From Pedobacter sp. ISL-64 (GTDB lineage: Bacteria; Bacteroidota; Bacteroidia; Sphingobacteriales; Sphingobacteriaceae): 64,000 bases of DNA. Location of the stretch: NCBI RefSeq assembly GCF_018613605.1, contig NZ_JAGGPU010000008.1:248001-312000 (forward strand). Direction: 5' to 3'. The notes beneath the pieces were generated by a model. It was given only the letters and a program-made list of their open reading frames with translations. It had not been told where the DNA came from and ran no database searches. Shown in pieces: positions 43,084 to 53,388 of this stretch. Position 1 is the first letter of the stretch. Each line of letters starts with the position of its first letter. The position numbers and the translations under genes are program-made.

Positions 43084-43956
43084 TCAACCAAAAAGATCGC
43101 TGCTCAGGTAGCGGTCTCCCCGATCGCAGGCGATAAAAACAATGGTTCCTTTATCTAGTTCACCAGCAAGCTTCAAAGCAGCTGCGCAGGCACCGCCAGA
43201 GCTCATGCCTGCAAACAAACCTTCTTCTTTAGCCATTCTTCTCGACATTAAGGTTGCTTCTTCCTGCGCAATATCCATTATCCGATCTACCCGTAGCGGA
43301 TCGAATATTTTTGGTAGATATTCTTCTGGCCAACGCCTGATACCTGGAATAGAAGAGCCCTCAGTAGGCTGACAGCCTACAATCTGAATATTATTATCTT
43401 TTTCCTTAAAAAATCGGGAGCAGCCCATAATGGTTCCCGTTGTTCCCATAGAACTTACAAAATGCGTAATCTGCCCCTCTGTATCTCTCCATATTTCTGG
43501 TCCGGTTGTTTTATAATGAGCCAGGTAATTATCAGGGTTTGCAAATTGATTTAATAAAAAATATCCCTTTGAAACGCCTTTTTCTTCCGCATAATCCCTG
43601 CATTCTTCTATACTTTCTAACAGGGTTACTTTTGCACCAAAGGCTTCCATTGTTACCTTACGTTCGCGTGTAGAATTGGCTGGCATAACCAGTTCAATTT
43701 CTAAATTATATAAACTTGCAATCATAGCCAATGCAATTCCGGTATTACCACTTGTGGCCTCTACCAGTTTAGTTCCAGGAGTTATATCCCCACGTTCTAT
43801 CGCACTTCTGATCATATTAAGCGAAGCTCTGTCTTTAACACTACCGCCCGGATTGTTTCCCTCTAATTTGGCAAATACCCTTACCGCCGGATTAATATTC
43901 AGCTTTTGAAGTTCAGCCATTGGCGTATTTCCGATCAGATCGATTATTCCTGCCAT
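43084..43956 (-). CDS. cysM: Cysteine synthase B (O-acetylserine sulfhydrylase)
   Basis: 290 residues. PLP-binding Lys in 'NNPGGSVKDRASLNMI', phosphate loop 'EATSGNTGIALAMIAS', and 'FVSSMGTTGTIMG' are family motifs; 'MSSGGACAAALKLAGEL' closes the domain. It makes cysteine from O-acetylserine and a reduced sulfur source. The upstream gene on the same strand makes O-acetylserine, 12 bp away, so they form a cysteine operon. Cysteine is also needed by the ergothioneine block at 22-29 kb. Confidence 0.93.
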   Translation of the reverse strand: MAGIIDLIGNTPMAELQKLNINPAVRVFAKLEGNNPGGSVKDRASLNMIRSAIERGDITPGTKLVEATSGNTGIALAMIASLYNLEIELVMPANSTRERKVTMEAFGAKVTLLESIEECRDYAEEKGVSKGYFLLNQFANPDNYLAHYKTTGPEIWRDTEGQITHFVSSMGTTGTIMGCSRFFKEKDNNIQIVGCQPTEGSSIPGIRRWPEEYLPKIFDPLRVDRIMDIAQEEATLMSRRMAKEEGLFAGMSSGGACAAALKLAGELDKGTIVFIACDRGDRYLSSDLFG

Positions 43957-43968
43957 ATTTTAATATAT

Positions 43969-44781
43969 TTAATTGGTTTCTTTATGGTTTCTAATGGTAA
44001 TTATTGGAGAATGATAAGCCGTAGAAAAAGCTGGGATACTTTCAGTAAGCCATACGTTTCCTCCGATGATACTATCGTGCCCAATGGTGGTTTCGCCGCC
44101 CAGTATGGTTGCCCCAGAATAGATTACTACCCTATCTTCTACTGTTGGATGGCGTTTGCTGCCTGCTAATGTTTTTTTAACACTCAAAGCACCAAGTGTT
44201 ACCCCTTGATAAAGTTTCACATAACGGCCTATTGTACTCGTTTCGCCAATAACAATGCCAGTTCCATGATCAATATGGAAGTACTCGCCTATACTGGCCG
44301 CAGGATGGATATCGATACCTGTTTTAGAATGGGCATATTCGGTAAGAATTCTTGGAACCAGCGGTATACCGAAATTATAAAGCATATGGGCAATTCTGTA
44401 GAAACAGATGGCATAAAAACCCGGATAGGTTCTAATTACCTCAAACCTGCTCTGTGCAGCCGGATCGCCTTCATAAATGGCGACTATATCGGTGTTCAAT
44501 ACACGGTAAAGCGCTGGAAGTTCTTCAAAAAACTGACCTGCTGCATTTTTACATTCGCTATTTTTAAGCTTACAACTGGCCGATATGATATCATAAAGTT
44601 CAAGTTCCAAAATGGCAACATATTCCTTTACATCTATAATTGTTGAAAATGCTTTAGGAGAATTTTCAGGAAAAAGCACTTGAATTAGTTTTTCTGCCCA
44701 AAGGGATATCACTTCATTGGGTGGAATATTTGGTTGTTCAAGAGGATTCTTAATAATTTGTTCAAAAAAATGGTCTTCCAT
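43969..44781 (-). CDS. epsC: Serine O-acetyltransferase, EpsC/SrpH type
   Basis: 270 residues. An N-terminal helical domain (about 1-115) then left-handed beta-helix hexapeptide repeats ('GIDIHPAASIGEYFHIDHGT', 'VIGETSTIGRYVKLYQGVTL', 'YSGATILGGETTIGHDSIIGG'). The catalytic His lies in 'FHIDHGTG'. It acetylates serine with acetyl-CoA to feed CysM, encoded next. No membrane segment. No riboswitch is evident in the 218-bp gap on its 5' side. Confidence 0.9.
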   Translation of the reverse strand: MEDHFFEQIIKNPLEQPNIPPNEVISLWAEKLIQVLFPENSPKAFSTIIDVKEYVAILELELYDIISASCKLKNSECKNAAGQFFEELPALYRVLNTDIVAIYEGDPAAQSRFEVIRTYPGFYAICFYRIAHMLYNFGIPLVPRILTEYAHSKTGIDIHPAASIGEYFHIDHGTGIVIGETSTIGRYVKLYQGVTLGALSVKKTLAGSKRHPTVEDRVVIYSGATILGGETTIGHDSIIGGNVWLTESIPAFSTAYHSPIITIRNHKETN

Positions 44782-44999
44782 AACTGGTGGTTATACCTGC
44801 CCGATCTGCTCATCGACTAGGTATATAGATTTAATCGCTAAATGTAAGTTTTGTTTTTTTAAACCAAAACAACTGGCGCATTTTTATGATAAAAATTGCT
44901 CGACAATAACAATAAAATTCATGAATATAGCTTTTAGACAGAATTATCAGTAAAATCAAGCCTTAGAAGGTAAATCTGGAAACACATCAGCTACCAAGC

Positions 45000-46882
45000 T
45001 TATTTATTTTTCGGCCAACTGGTTATCGGTTTAGCAGAAAAGTTCTTTTGTGATGGTTTCCCCGCATCTAGAAAAACTGATATGGCCTGTTCACTATCAG
45101 CTTTGAGCCTTACTTCGAATCCTACAATAGAAGTCCCCGGGTTTTTAGCATCATAATCGGTTACCGGATCTGTTGACCAGGTTTTCATTTTAACTTCGCT
45201 TTTGGTATCTACAAAGAGATAACATTTTTTGTTTTTATAACTTAATTCGATGGTATGCTTATCAATAATGTGTACCGTAGCAGGTGTAACCATCGACCAC
45301 CGAAGGGTTACATCAGTGTTTCCTACGGTTATTTCATCGCGGATCTGCACCGTTTTTTTATTGATCAAGGCCACCCCTCTAATTGATTTTTTTAGTTTAC
45401 CAGCATATAAGCTACTCAGATCGGCAACAGCATTCATAAACAGGCCATTATTAGCGCTGCTAATGAAAGCAGCATTGCCCTTAACAAGCTGAAAAGTACT
45501 ATCAATTGAAAGGGTATTGTGTGCGAGATTATTATAGCGGAATATTTTCCAGCGCTGTGAATTTTGTTTAGTATCCCAAAGATTAATACCCTTCGATTCG
45601 AGCGATTCATATTCCTGCATTCCAAAATCCATGGCCCAACGCACCCCTTGCGATTCCATGATGAAAGAGCCTACATCCATATGACCATGACTAACGCCGG
45701 GTGAGCCACCTTTAAAGCCCACAAAAGTAGCCAGCGGATCTGTCCACGAACTCCGCATCAAAGCAACTGGATTAGGACCATTTCCGATCCAAAAGTGTGC
45801 AGTTTTAGGCTGAATGTTATTAAGCGATAGTTTTGCTCCCCACAACATTGCCGATGGCAGTAATCTATTCTGTAATGACATTTGTTCATCAAGCTGTTTT
45901 TTAGTCACCGAAAGTAAACCAGGGTCATTCAGTTTTGATGCAAACCAAAAAAGTGCAGGATTAAATTCAGCCACTGCCCTGCTATCTGAATAATTAAAAG
46001 GTTTTCCTGAAGGAGCGGTCACATTAGCCAGATAATCAGCTGTTTTAAGGAACCCTGGCTGAGCGCTTAAATTAAAATCCTGATGAAAAACACCTTCTAA
46101 AGCACTGATAAACATTACATTAAAAGAAGTGCCGTATTCCCAATATCCATAACCTTCCGGATAAGCACCATCGGGTCCATATTGTTGCATGGGTAGGATT
46201 ATACTTTTTATTGCCCGGTTAATCAGTTTCGCCGATAAGGCCGGGTGCTCTTCGAAAGTAGCTATTGCACCAAACGAGATGCCCGCATTACAAACCTGAT
46301 TCCAGTTATTGGTAACATTTAACCAGTTATTATACCTTTTGTCAGTTGAAGGCTGTATTCCCTTTTCGAGAATGGCAAGGGCAACTATACTTCTGGTTGA
46401 TTGGGGTAAATCTTGATATAACCAATCGTAACCTATTGATAAAGCCATTGTCATTTCACCTACATCAAGAAAATGGCTTGGATTCCAATCTTTAAAACCA
46501 GAAACTGCAAGCAGTTCTTTTTCTGCCCTGGCTACATATTTTTTATCATGGTTAAGCCTAAAAGCATAAGAGAGGTAATAAATCCTTTAAGTGCTTCTCT
46601 TGATACATCAAGCAAACGTTTGCCGATCATCACCCGTTCTAATACGGGTTTATTTAAAACATGATCTGCTTCTGATATTATGGCTTGGTGGATTTGTTTA
46701 AACTTCGCATCACGCTTTACATTTTTCAAGATCTGTTCTTCAAGCTCATGGCTTATCAATAACCTTGGATGCGAAGGCATCTTAAAAGTCGAATCAATTT
46801 CCTTGTTTTGCCCTACTGCAAACGTTGAGCAAAACAAGGTTATGATGGTACATATAATTGTGATAAGCTGATTTTTTTTCAT
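45000..46882 (-). pseudogene. Heparinase II/III-like polysaccharide lyase, frameshifted
   Basis: Two adjoining frames encode one protein. The first (46882 down to about 46590) starts with a signal peptide ('IICTIITLFCSTFAVGQ') and 'HPRLLISHELEEQI'; the second (to 45000) carries 'VGEMTMALSIGYDWLY', 'NNWNQVCNAGISFGAIA' and the heparinase II/III beta domain ('GSPGVSHGHMDVGSFIME'). The switch is at AAAGG (plus-strand T-run 46586-46588): one extra A there restores 'REALKRIYYLSYAFRLNHD' and an open frame through to the second part, for 627 residues in all. It was probably an exported lyase of acidic polysaccharide. A true deletion or a sequencing error both fit; nothing suggests programmed frameshifting. 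Confidence 0.85.
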
Positions 46883-46921
46883 GGGCCATGGATCACCACT
46901 CTCAAATTTTATAGTGAGAAA

Positions 46922-49528
46922 CTATTTCTTTTGTTCAGATAAAAAAGAAACTAACGAAGCCAGTTCTTCATATGACAATGAATTGGCCAAACCTTCTGGC
47001 ATCATCGAAGTTTCCATTTCTTTTCTCGACAGGATATCGCCCGCTTTAATGGTAAAAACCTCTCCCGCAATATTACGAACCACCACTTTGGCAGCTGTTT
47101 CTTCTGTAATAAAGCCCATATAGGTACGGTCGCCCTTGGCAGTAATCATTACCGAAGCAAATCCCTGAGAAATTGAAGCATTAGGTTTTAATATCGATTC
47201 TGCAATCTGCTCACGGTTCATAATAGAGCCAATCTGTCCCATAAAAGGACCTTTCATTTTCTCACTTTTACTTAAACTATGGCAGGCTACACAACCCTGA
47301 CTATTGAAAATATTTTTCCCTTTCAACGGATTACCCTGTAACTTATTGATCGCCAACAATACATCTTCGATAGATGATTTACCTACCTGACCTTTTTTGT
47401 TTTTGATTTTATCCAAATCAATTTTTGGTTCTTCAGCTGCCGCTACTTTTTCTTCTTCGGCAAACTCAGGGATATCCATCCTTTGACGCGCATTTAAATT
47501 AACGTAAAACTGTTTTCCCTGTGCTCCGGCTTTCGTAGCCTCTTCTTTCAGGAATTTCTCGATAATAGGAGAACCTTCCCATGAAACTGCTTTAAAGTAT
47601 GGTCCGTGAGAATCAGGACGTGTACCCCACCACCAAGAAGCGTCGTAGGCAATTTCTTTTTTATACAAACGGCCTAATGTTACCAGGATCTGTTGTTTTA
47701 ATTTCTCATCATTCGATTGTTTGTAGTTTTCGATTAGTCCGTTAACCGCTTTTTCTGTATGTATATAACGCAATGCCCAAAGTGCAAGGGTAGAATTTTC
47801 GGTTTTAACTGCAGCAAGCAAAGCATCTACAGCCTGAAGATCAACTAAGGCCCTAACAGCTAAGTGAGGTAAAATAATGGCTGAATTTGGTGTTGCATGA
47901 GGTCCTTCAGTACCTTTTGCAGGCGCTGTAAATGAAGCAGGTACCTTGGTTTGTAAAAGCACATTGGCAACCTCTACCCTGCCCAAACGGTTTAAACCAA
48001 TTATCGAAGCCGCCTGAACGCGAAGAGAAGGATCCTTTAAACCTTCTAAGAATGGCTCAACTGGTACTTTGTCTATATTGGCCTTACGATCTGCAAGTGC
48101 TTTTAAGGCAAATTCCTTAACTGCTTTATCTTTAGTAAATTCAACTAAAGTTGCAATACCGTTTTCTTTGGTGAGCTGTGCATAGGTATAAATACCGGCA
48201 ATACGGACATCAAGCGCTAAACTTTGATCGGAAGCCACTTTTAAGGCCGTTGCAATAGCTTGTTTATTGTTGCGCAAAACCAATTCCTGCGAAGCGGTTA
48301 AACGGCCTACTGCACTATTCGATTTAAGCAGTTCGGATAGTTTTTTAATTGAAGCTTTTTTAACATCAGGAAAAGCTTTGTATGTCCAGTTGTTTGGCAC
48401 TGCACGAACAACGTAGCCTTTATTCGGGCTGCCAGAGTAACCAGCGCCATCCCAAGCCGATAGATAAAGTCTTCCTGAACCGTCTACATCAAGATCGGTA
48501 ATCTGAGGAAGTTTAATAAACTCTTCATCTTTCTGCGTAAAGGTTGGGCCATCAGTGGTAACTCTATGAATATAAAGCATGCTTCTGCCCCAATCGGCCA
48601 TCATTGGTACATGGTTATATTGTTCAGGCCAGTTTGGTTCATCCATAAATAATGCACCGGTACCCGATCCTCCACCTAAATCTGCAAGCGCAGGAATAAT
48701 TTCGTCGGTAAAATTCTGAAATAACACAGGGTAACCATATTCTCCAGATTGTATATGGTGCGAGAAACGAACGTTCCATCCACCGCCATCATTGGTATTT
48801 TCTCTGGTAAAAACGTTCATGTAAGGATCGATAGCAACATCATAAACATTACGTGTACCATGTGTATATACTTCCATTTCAGTTCCATCAGGACGAACAC
48901 GCATAATCCCTCCGCCTAACATGGTTAGTTTTTTACCTGAACGGTCTACCGCATCATGGAATCCAAAATCTCCTACTGAAATATAAATCCATCCATCAAT
49001 ACCCATTCTAATGCCATTAGTAGCATGGTCGGTACCACGTTCGCGGATATATTTGGCATTACTGATATGCTCTATAAGCGGCTTTTCGGGTCCATCGGCT
49101 TTTCCATCGCCATCTTTATCTTCGAAAACTACTAAATTCATGCCTGTAGCCTGTTTTGTTTCTTTAGAAAAAGTGGTATGTAATACATATACCTGGCTGC
49201 CTTGAACAATAATACCGCGTGGATTATCCACTTCGGCAAAATCTACATGTTCGTCCATTTTACCATCGTTATCCTTATCTATCAATTTAAGAATATGGCC
49301 TTTACCAGGATCTTTACCTAAAGAGCCGATCATATCAACGCCAACATATACTTCTCCGGTTGGTGCTACGGCTAAACAGGCTGGGCTGGGTGTAACATCG
49401 GGCCCAGCGAAATTGGTTATCGTTAATTCGGGTGGTGATACGCGTTGTATTTTTGGTTCGCTAAAGAAGTTTCTTAATCCAAAAAAAACTAGTGTAAAAG
49501 AAATTAAGCTTAAAGAAAATTTAATCAT
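46922..49528 (-). CDS. Propeller/HEAT-repeat protein with C-terminal c-type heme domain
   Basis: 868 residues. Hydrophobic N-terminus (about 1-20), then a sugar-dehydrogenase-like beta-propeller (about 30-390; 'APTGEVYVGVDMIGSLGKDP', 'YISVGDFGFHD'), HEAT-like helices (about 400-650), and a Planctomycete-type putative heme-binding domain with one 'CVACH' site near residue 745 and 'KMKGPFMGQIGSIMNREQI' after it. A later Met in 'TSMMPEGLANSL' could be the second heme ligand. Such proteins are thought to oxidise sugars or alcohols in the periplasm and pass electrons on, but no substrate is established. It precedes the heparinase-like gene by 39 bp on the same strand. Confidence 0.82.
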   Translation of the reverse strand: MIKFSLSLISFTLVFFGLRNFFSEPKIQRVSPPELTITNFAGPDVTPSPACLAVAPTGEVYVGVDMIGSLGKDPGKGHILKLIDKDNDGKMDEHVDFAEVDNPRGIIVQGSQVYVLHTTFSKETKQATGMNLVVFEDKDGDGKADGPEKPLIEHISNAKYIRERGTDHATNGIRMGIDGWIYISVGDFGFHDAVDRSGKKLTMLGGGIMRVRPDGTEMEVYTHGTRNVYDVAIDPYMNVFTRENTNDGGGWNVRFSHHIQSGEYGYPVLFQNFTDEIIPALADLGGGSGTGALFMDEPNWPEQYNHVPMMADWGRSMLYIHRVTTDGPTFTQKDEEFIKLPQITDLDVDGSGRLYLSAWDGAGYSGSPNKGYVVRAVPNNWTYKAFPDVKKASIKKLSELLKSNSAVGRLTASQELVLRNNKQAIATALKVASDQSLALDVRIAGIYTYAQLTKENGIATLVEFTKDKAVKEFALKALADRKANIDKVPVEPFLEGLKDPSLRVQAASIIGLNRLGRVEVANVLLQTKVPASFTAPAKGTEGPHATPNSAIILPHLAVRALVDLQAVDALLAAVKTENSTLALWALRYIHTEKAVNGLIENYKQSNDEKLKQQILVTLGRLYKKEIAYDASWWWGTRPDSHGPYFKAVSWEGSPIIEKFLKEEATKAGAQGKQFYVNLNARQRMDIPEFAEEEKVAAAEEPKIDLDKIKNKKGQVGKSSIEDVLLAINKLQGNPLKGKNIFNSQGCVACHSLSKSEKMKGPFMGQIGSIMNREQIAESILKPNASISQGFASVMITAKGDRTYMGFITEETAAKVVVRNIAGEVFTIKAGDILSRKEMETSMMPEGLANSLSYEELASLVSFLSEQKK

Positions 49529-49955
49529 TTGTGTGTGTTATTGGTTTCTTGGTGGTTGTGCCGCGTAAACTTACAAAAAAATATAAATTCTCTTGTGCCA
49601 CAATTTTGTGCATTTCAACTTAATTCTTAACCATTTAACACTTATACTTACTAGCCGCTAAACTTATTTACTTCATTTTAAAGTAAAACAACTTCACAGA
49701 CGTTATCCTGATAAAGATCCGTATTAATTAAAGCAACAATTCAAACTAATTACTATGGACAACTAAATAAGCTTCAAACCGCTATAATTATGCATAACAA
49801 CAAGTAAATACAAATTAAATGAAGAAAAAACACCTTATAAATAAGGTAAACAGCCGCTTTCATCAGAATCAGGTAAATTATTTCGTAAAACACTTGCTCC
49901 AAACAAGATATTTTATTATATTTACTAAATCCAACATTCATTAAATCAGTACGTT

Positions 49956-50126
49956 ATGAAAAATATTCTTTATTTCTTCCTGACTGCCCTGATCTCCTCC
50001 ATTGCGCTGTTAATTACCAAGGATTCATTTGAACCCGAATTGGTTTATAGCACAGTGGTATTAATATGGATTTTTTACATTTGGTACCATATTTATGCTG
50101 CTAGTAAGAGGAACTACAGCGAGTAG
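49956..50126 (+). CDS. Small two-helix membrane protein
   Basis: 56 residues, in a 933-bp gap (49529-50461). Two hydrophobic segments, 'ILYFFLTALISSIALLI' (4-20) and 'VYSTVVLIWIFYIWYHIYAA' (30-49), flank the short charged loop 'TKDSFEPE'; the tail is basic. The regular pattern and clean ATG/stop support a real gene, but no family is recognised. The rest of the gap is AT-rich, with no other frame I can support; its ends should hold promoters for this gene, the desaturase and the propeller protein. Confidence 0.6.
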   Translation: MKNILYFFLTALISSIALLITKDSFEPELVYSTVVLIWIFYIWYHIYAASKRNYSE

Positions 50127-50461
50127 TCTGTGTCTTAATTAAATTGAATTCTCCGATTGGATATAATCTGGAGTTAAAATATTAGTGGCCAATATTTTAT
50201 CCTTTCTTTTTGCTTTCATCTCATTATTAATTTGTTGATACAGCCATTGCCTGTAAATTAATTTACTTTCTTGTTAAGAAAGTTGTAATTATTTAAGATG
50301 ATTGCCAGGTGCATCTCAGTTAATTTATTATCTTCGCCGAAAACTAAAACACAGTAGTTTACGTTTATAACTAAGCTTGGCCAATTAGCCAGGTTATACA
50401 TAAAGCTTAATGAACTTGGAGTTATCGACCTCGTACATGGGGTAGATTAGCGCACAGGATC

Positions 50462-51547
50462 ATGAAATCAAAAGCAAAATTCCCATGTTTAGCAGGGAAT
50501 ACATTTTACTCGGAAGTTCGTCGCAGAGTAAACAACGACTTTAAAGAAAACAATAGAAGTATCAATGCTAATGTGCTGATGTGGTTTAAAGCCTTTCTTT
50601 TCCTTACTATATTTCTGGCACTTTACTTTTCCATACTCCTTTTAAACGTGCATAGCACTATACTTTTGGGACTTACCATTTTACTTGGTGCAACTTGTGC
50701 ATTTATTGGTTTTAATATCTGCCACGATGCCATTCACGGTTCGTTTTCGAGTTCTAAACGCATCAATTCTTTTTTCAGTTTTCTTTTTAATATGGTTGGA
50801 GCCAATCCGTATGTATGGAACATTACCCACAACGTAGTACACCATACCTATACCAATATACCTGGCCATGATGAAGATATCGAAGTAGCACCGGGCCTTA
50901 TACGCATCTGTACAGAAGATGAATTAAAACCACACCAGCGTTTCCAGCAATGGTATGCTTTCCCTTTATATAGCCTGGCTTCGCTTTCCTGGGTGTTTCG
51001 TAAAGATTATAAAAAGTTTTTTCAAAAAAGTGTGGGTGCCTGCCAGAACAAGCATCCGAAGGTTGAATACTTTAACCTCTTTTTCTATAAGTTTCTGTAC
51101 TACTTTATTTTTATTGGTTTACCGATACTTATTATGCCGCTTGCCTGGTGGCAGATTGCAATCGGTTTTGTAGTGTTACATATGGCTCAAGGTTTAACTA
51201 TGGGACTCGTTTTCCAACTTGCTCATGTAGTGGAAGGAACAACTTTCCCAATAACCAATGAAGAAGGCAATATGGAAGAAGCCTGGGCCGAACACCAAAT
51301 GCGTACTACAGCTAATTTTGCAACTCAATCTCCTATATCAGCATTTTTTCTTGGTGGATTGAACCGACAGATAGAACACCACCTTTTCCCTAAAATATGC
51401 CATGTTCATTATGGAAGGATCTCCACAATTGTAAAACAAACTGCGTTAGAATTTGGATTGCCTTACCATGAAAACACCACCTTCTTATCGGCACTTCGCT
51501 CTCACTACCGCATCCTAAAAAAAATGGGACAACCGGAAACAATTTAG
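50462..51547 (+). CDS. Membrane fatty-acid desaturase
   Basis: 361 residues. The three histidine boxes are present: 'HDAIHG' (88-93), 'HNVVHH' (123-128) and 'QIEHH' (about 302-306), the last one being of the acyl-lipid front-end/linoleoyl-CoA desaturase type. Four membrane helices in two pairs are seen (about 43-62, 67-86, 215-232, 237-256). It inserts a double bond into membrane acyl chains, needing oxygen and reduced ferredoxin or cytochrome b5-like donors. No N-terminal cytochrome b5 domain. Single gene; it is followed by a tandem-repeat block. Confidence 0.9.
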   Translation: MKSKAKFPCLAGNTFYSEVRRRVNNDFKENNRSINANVLMWFKAFLFLTIFLALYFSILLLNVHSTILLGLTILLGATCAFIGFNICHDAIHGSFSSSKRINSFFSFLFNMVGANPYVWNITHNVVHHTYTNIPGHDEDIEVAPGLIRICTEDELKPHQRFQQWYAFPLYSLASLSWVFRKDYKKFFQKSVGACQNKHPKVEYFNLFFYKFLYYFIFIGLPILIMPLAWWQIAIGFVVLHMAQGLTMGLVFQLAHVVEGTTFPITNEEGNMEEAWAEHQMRTTANFATQSPISAFFLGGLNRQIEHHLFPKICHVHYGRISTIVKQTALEFGLPYHENTTFLSALRSHYRILKKMGQPETI

Positions 51548-51569
51548 TGGCTATTAAGTTAAGGGCGAT

Positions 51570-51839
51570 AATTCAACCTTAATATTCTTATTCCCTTATG
51601 GTAAAAATCCTTAATCTTATTTTTCCATCATTAAGCAGTTTAGGGCATTAAGATCATGCAAATTTGATCTTAATATTCTTATTCCCTTAAAGGAAAAAGT
51701 CTTTAAATCCTATTTATTTCATCATTAAGCAGTTTAGGGCATTAAGATCATGCAAATTTAACCTTGACATTCTTATTGCCTTAATGGTAAAACCCTTAAA
51801 TCCTATTTATTTCATCATTAAGAAGTTTAGGGCATTAAG
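51570..51839. repeat. Tandem repeat of about 93 bp, three copies
   Basis: Copies begin near 51578, 51669 and 51764 with CTTAATATTCTTATTCCCTTA (slightly altered in the third) and each contains CATCATTAAG.AGTTTAGGGCATTAAG. Spacing is 91 and then 95 bp. Inner differences are scattered single changes and a small indel. It lies in the 438-bp gene-free gap 51548-51985; the remainder of that gap shows a short AATGAACAAATGACTAATG word repeat near 51885. Confidence 0.75.
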
Positions 51840-51985
51840 TTTTGAGCGCCTGTAAAATTGAGCGATACGCATGAACAAATGACCAATGAACAAATGACTA
51901 ATGAACCAATAAACCAACACCTAATAACATAAACTTAACATACAATACATTCCTTCAACAGGCAGATCTTTTTATCTTTAACCAT

Positions 51986-52573
51986 ATGTACTGGTACGAA
52001 GAAGAAGTTAAACAATTGGAAAGGGCGCATCGCTTAGATCGGGAGCATCCTGGTGTTATCTTTTATGGCAGTTCATCTATCCGGTTGTGGAATAGTCTCG
52101 AAGATGATTTTGATTACATGAAAGTAACCAATTTAGGCTTTGGCGGCTCTACATTAGCAGCATGTGTATGGTTTTTTGAGCGGATTATGATAGACTACAG
52201 GCCGAAGGCACTTGTGGTATATGCAGGCGATAACGATCTTGGCGATGGCAGAAACCCTGAGGAGATATTTATCTTTTTCCTGCAGCTCATGGTTAAAGTT
52301 AACCAGCGGTTTGGCATATTGCCCTGTTATTTTATATCGCTAAAACCCAGTCTTACCCGCTGGCAAATGGCCGACCAGTTTAGATATACCAATAACCTTA
52401 TCGAAAGCGAAATCATTAAACTCAATAGCAATTGGAAATTTATTGATGTATTTAAGAAAATGCTCAACAAAGAAGGCAACCCAAACCCTGCACTTTACGA
52501 TCACGATGGATTGCATCTGAGCGAAGAAGGCTATCGTTTGTGGGCAGCAACTGTTAAAGAGAAATTAGGTTAA
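51986..52573 (+). CDS. SGNH/GDSL-type hydrolase, cytosolic
   Basis: 195 residues without a signal peptide. SGNH blocks: 'VIFYGSSSIRLW' (Ser), Gly in 'NLGFGGSTLAA', Asn in 'VVYAGDNDLGDG', and 'DHDGLHLSEEGYRLWA' with the catalytic Asp and His. Close in type to platelet-activating-factor acetylhydrolase-like esterases found widely in Bacteroidota. Substrate unknown. The next gene, also an esterase, follows 65 bp downstream on the same strand, and the two may act together. Confidence 0.82.
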   Translation: MYWYEEEVKQLERAHRLDREHPGVIFYGSSSIRLWNSLEDDFDYMKVTNLGFGGSTLAACVWFFERIMIDYRPKALVVYAGDNDLGDGRNPEEIFIFFLQLMVKVNQRFGILPCYFISLKPSLTRWQMADQFRYTNNLIESEIIKLNSNWKFIDVFKKMLNKEGNPNPALYDHDGLHLSEEGYRLWAATVKEKLG

Positions 52574-52638
52574 TCATTACGCTTAATTAATATCCCGATA
52601 ACATACATGCCTTATTTTTCGCAAAAGAATTGAAGCCA

Positions 52639-53367
52639 ATGAACAGAGAATATCATAAATGGTTCAGCCACAATCTTCAACGGGATATGGAATTATTGGT
52701 TTTCGGTCATGCCGGAAGAGCAGTTATCTTTTTCCCCACCCGTATGGCCAGGTTTTACGATTACGAAAACTGGGGAATTATAGCTTCATTAAGTACGCAG
52801 ATTGAAAATGGCGAACTCCAAATTTTCTGCGTGGACAGTATAGATGGGGAAAGCTTTTATAACGATGAGGTGTTTCCATCGGTACGCATAGACCGGCATT
52901 TACAATATGAAAAATATCTCCTCGAAGAAGTATTATCGCTTATCTATCGGAAAAATGATGGCGATTACATAGAAACTGCAGGCTGTAGCATGGGCGCTTA
53001 CCATGCTATAAACCTGGCTATGAAATATCCCTGGTTATTTAAAAAAGCCGTTGGTATAAGTGGAAGATATGACCTTACAGACAACATAGGCGATTTTAGA
53101 GACCTACTGAATGGGTTTCACGACGAAAAAGTTTATTTTAATATGCCAGCGCAGTATATTGCTAACCTAAACGATGATCGATTGCTATCAGCAGTCAGAA
53201 ACATGGAAATTATTCTTGCCGTAGGCGAAACAGATCCATTTCTAAGTGGAAACCAGCACCTAAGCAGCCTGTTATGGGAGAAAGGTATACCCAATCAGTT
53301 TCATACCTGGGAGAGCAATGCACACCGCCCCCATTATTGGCGAAAAATGGCGCCTATGTACATTTAA
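52639..53367 (+). CDS. Alpha/beta-hydrolase esterase
   Basis: 242 residues from the ATG at 52639 ('MNREYHKWFS'); an in-frame TTG at 52630 would add three. The nucleophile elbow is 'AGCSMGAYHA', the acid is probably Asp in 'VGETDPFLSG', and the His lies in 'SNAHRPHYW'. The protein matches the esterase/D family with 'RAVIFFPTRMARFYDYENWG' at the start. No signal peptide, so cytosolic. Substrate unknown. Confidence 0.8.
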   Translation: MNREYHKWFSHNLQRDMELLVFGHAGRAVIFFPTRMARFYDYENWGIIASLSTQIENGELQIFCVDSIDGESFYNDEVFPSVRIDRHLQYEKYLLEEVLSLIYRKNDGDYIETAGCSMGAYHAINLAMKYPWLFKKAVGISGRYDLTDNIGDFRDLLNGFHDEKVYFNMPAQYIANLNDDRLLSAVRNMEIILAVGETDPFLSGNQHLSSLLWEKGIPNQFHTWESNAHRPHYWRKMAPMYI

Positions 53368-53388
53368 TTATTACATAAGCGCCTCATC

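Noticed and set aside
46586..46588. Programmed ribosomal frameshift in the heparinase-like gene
   Set aside because: There is no slippery heptamer of the usual kind and no clear downstream structure; a one-base loss or sequencing error explains it more simply.
51570..51839. Tandem repeats as a CRISPR array
   Set aside because: Units are about 93 bp, contiguous, without unique spacers, and there are no cas genes.
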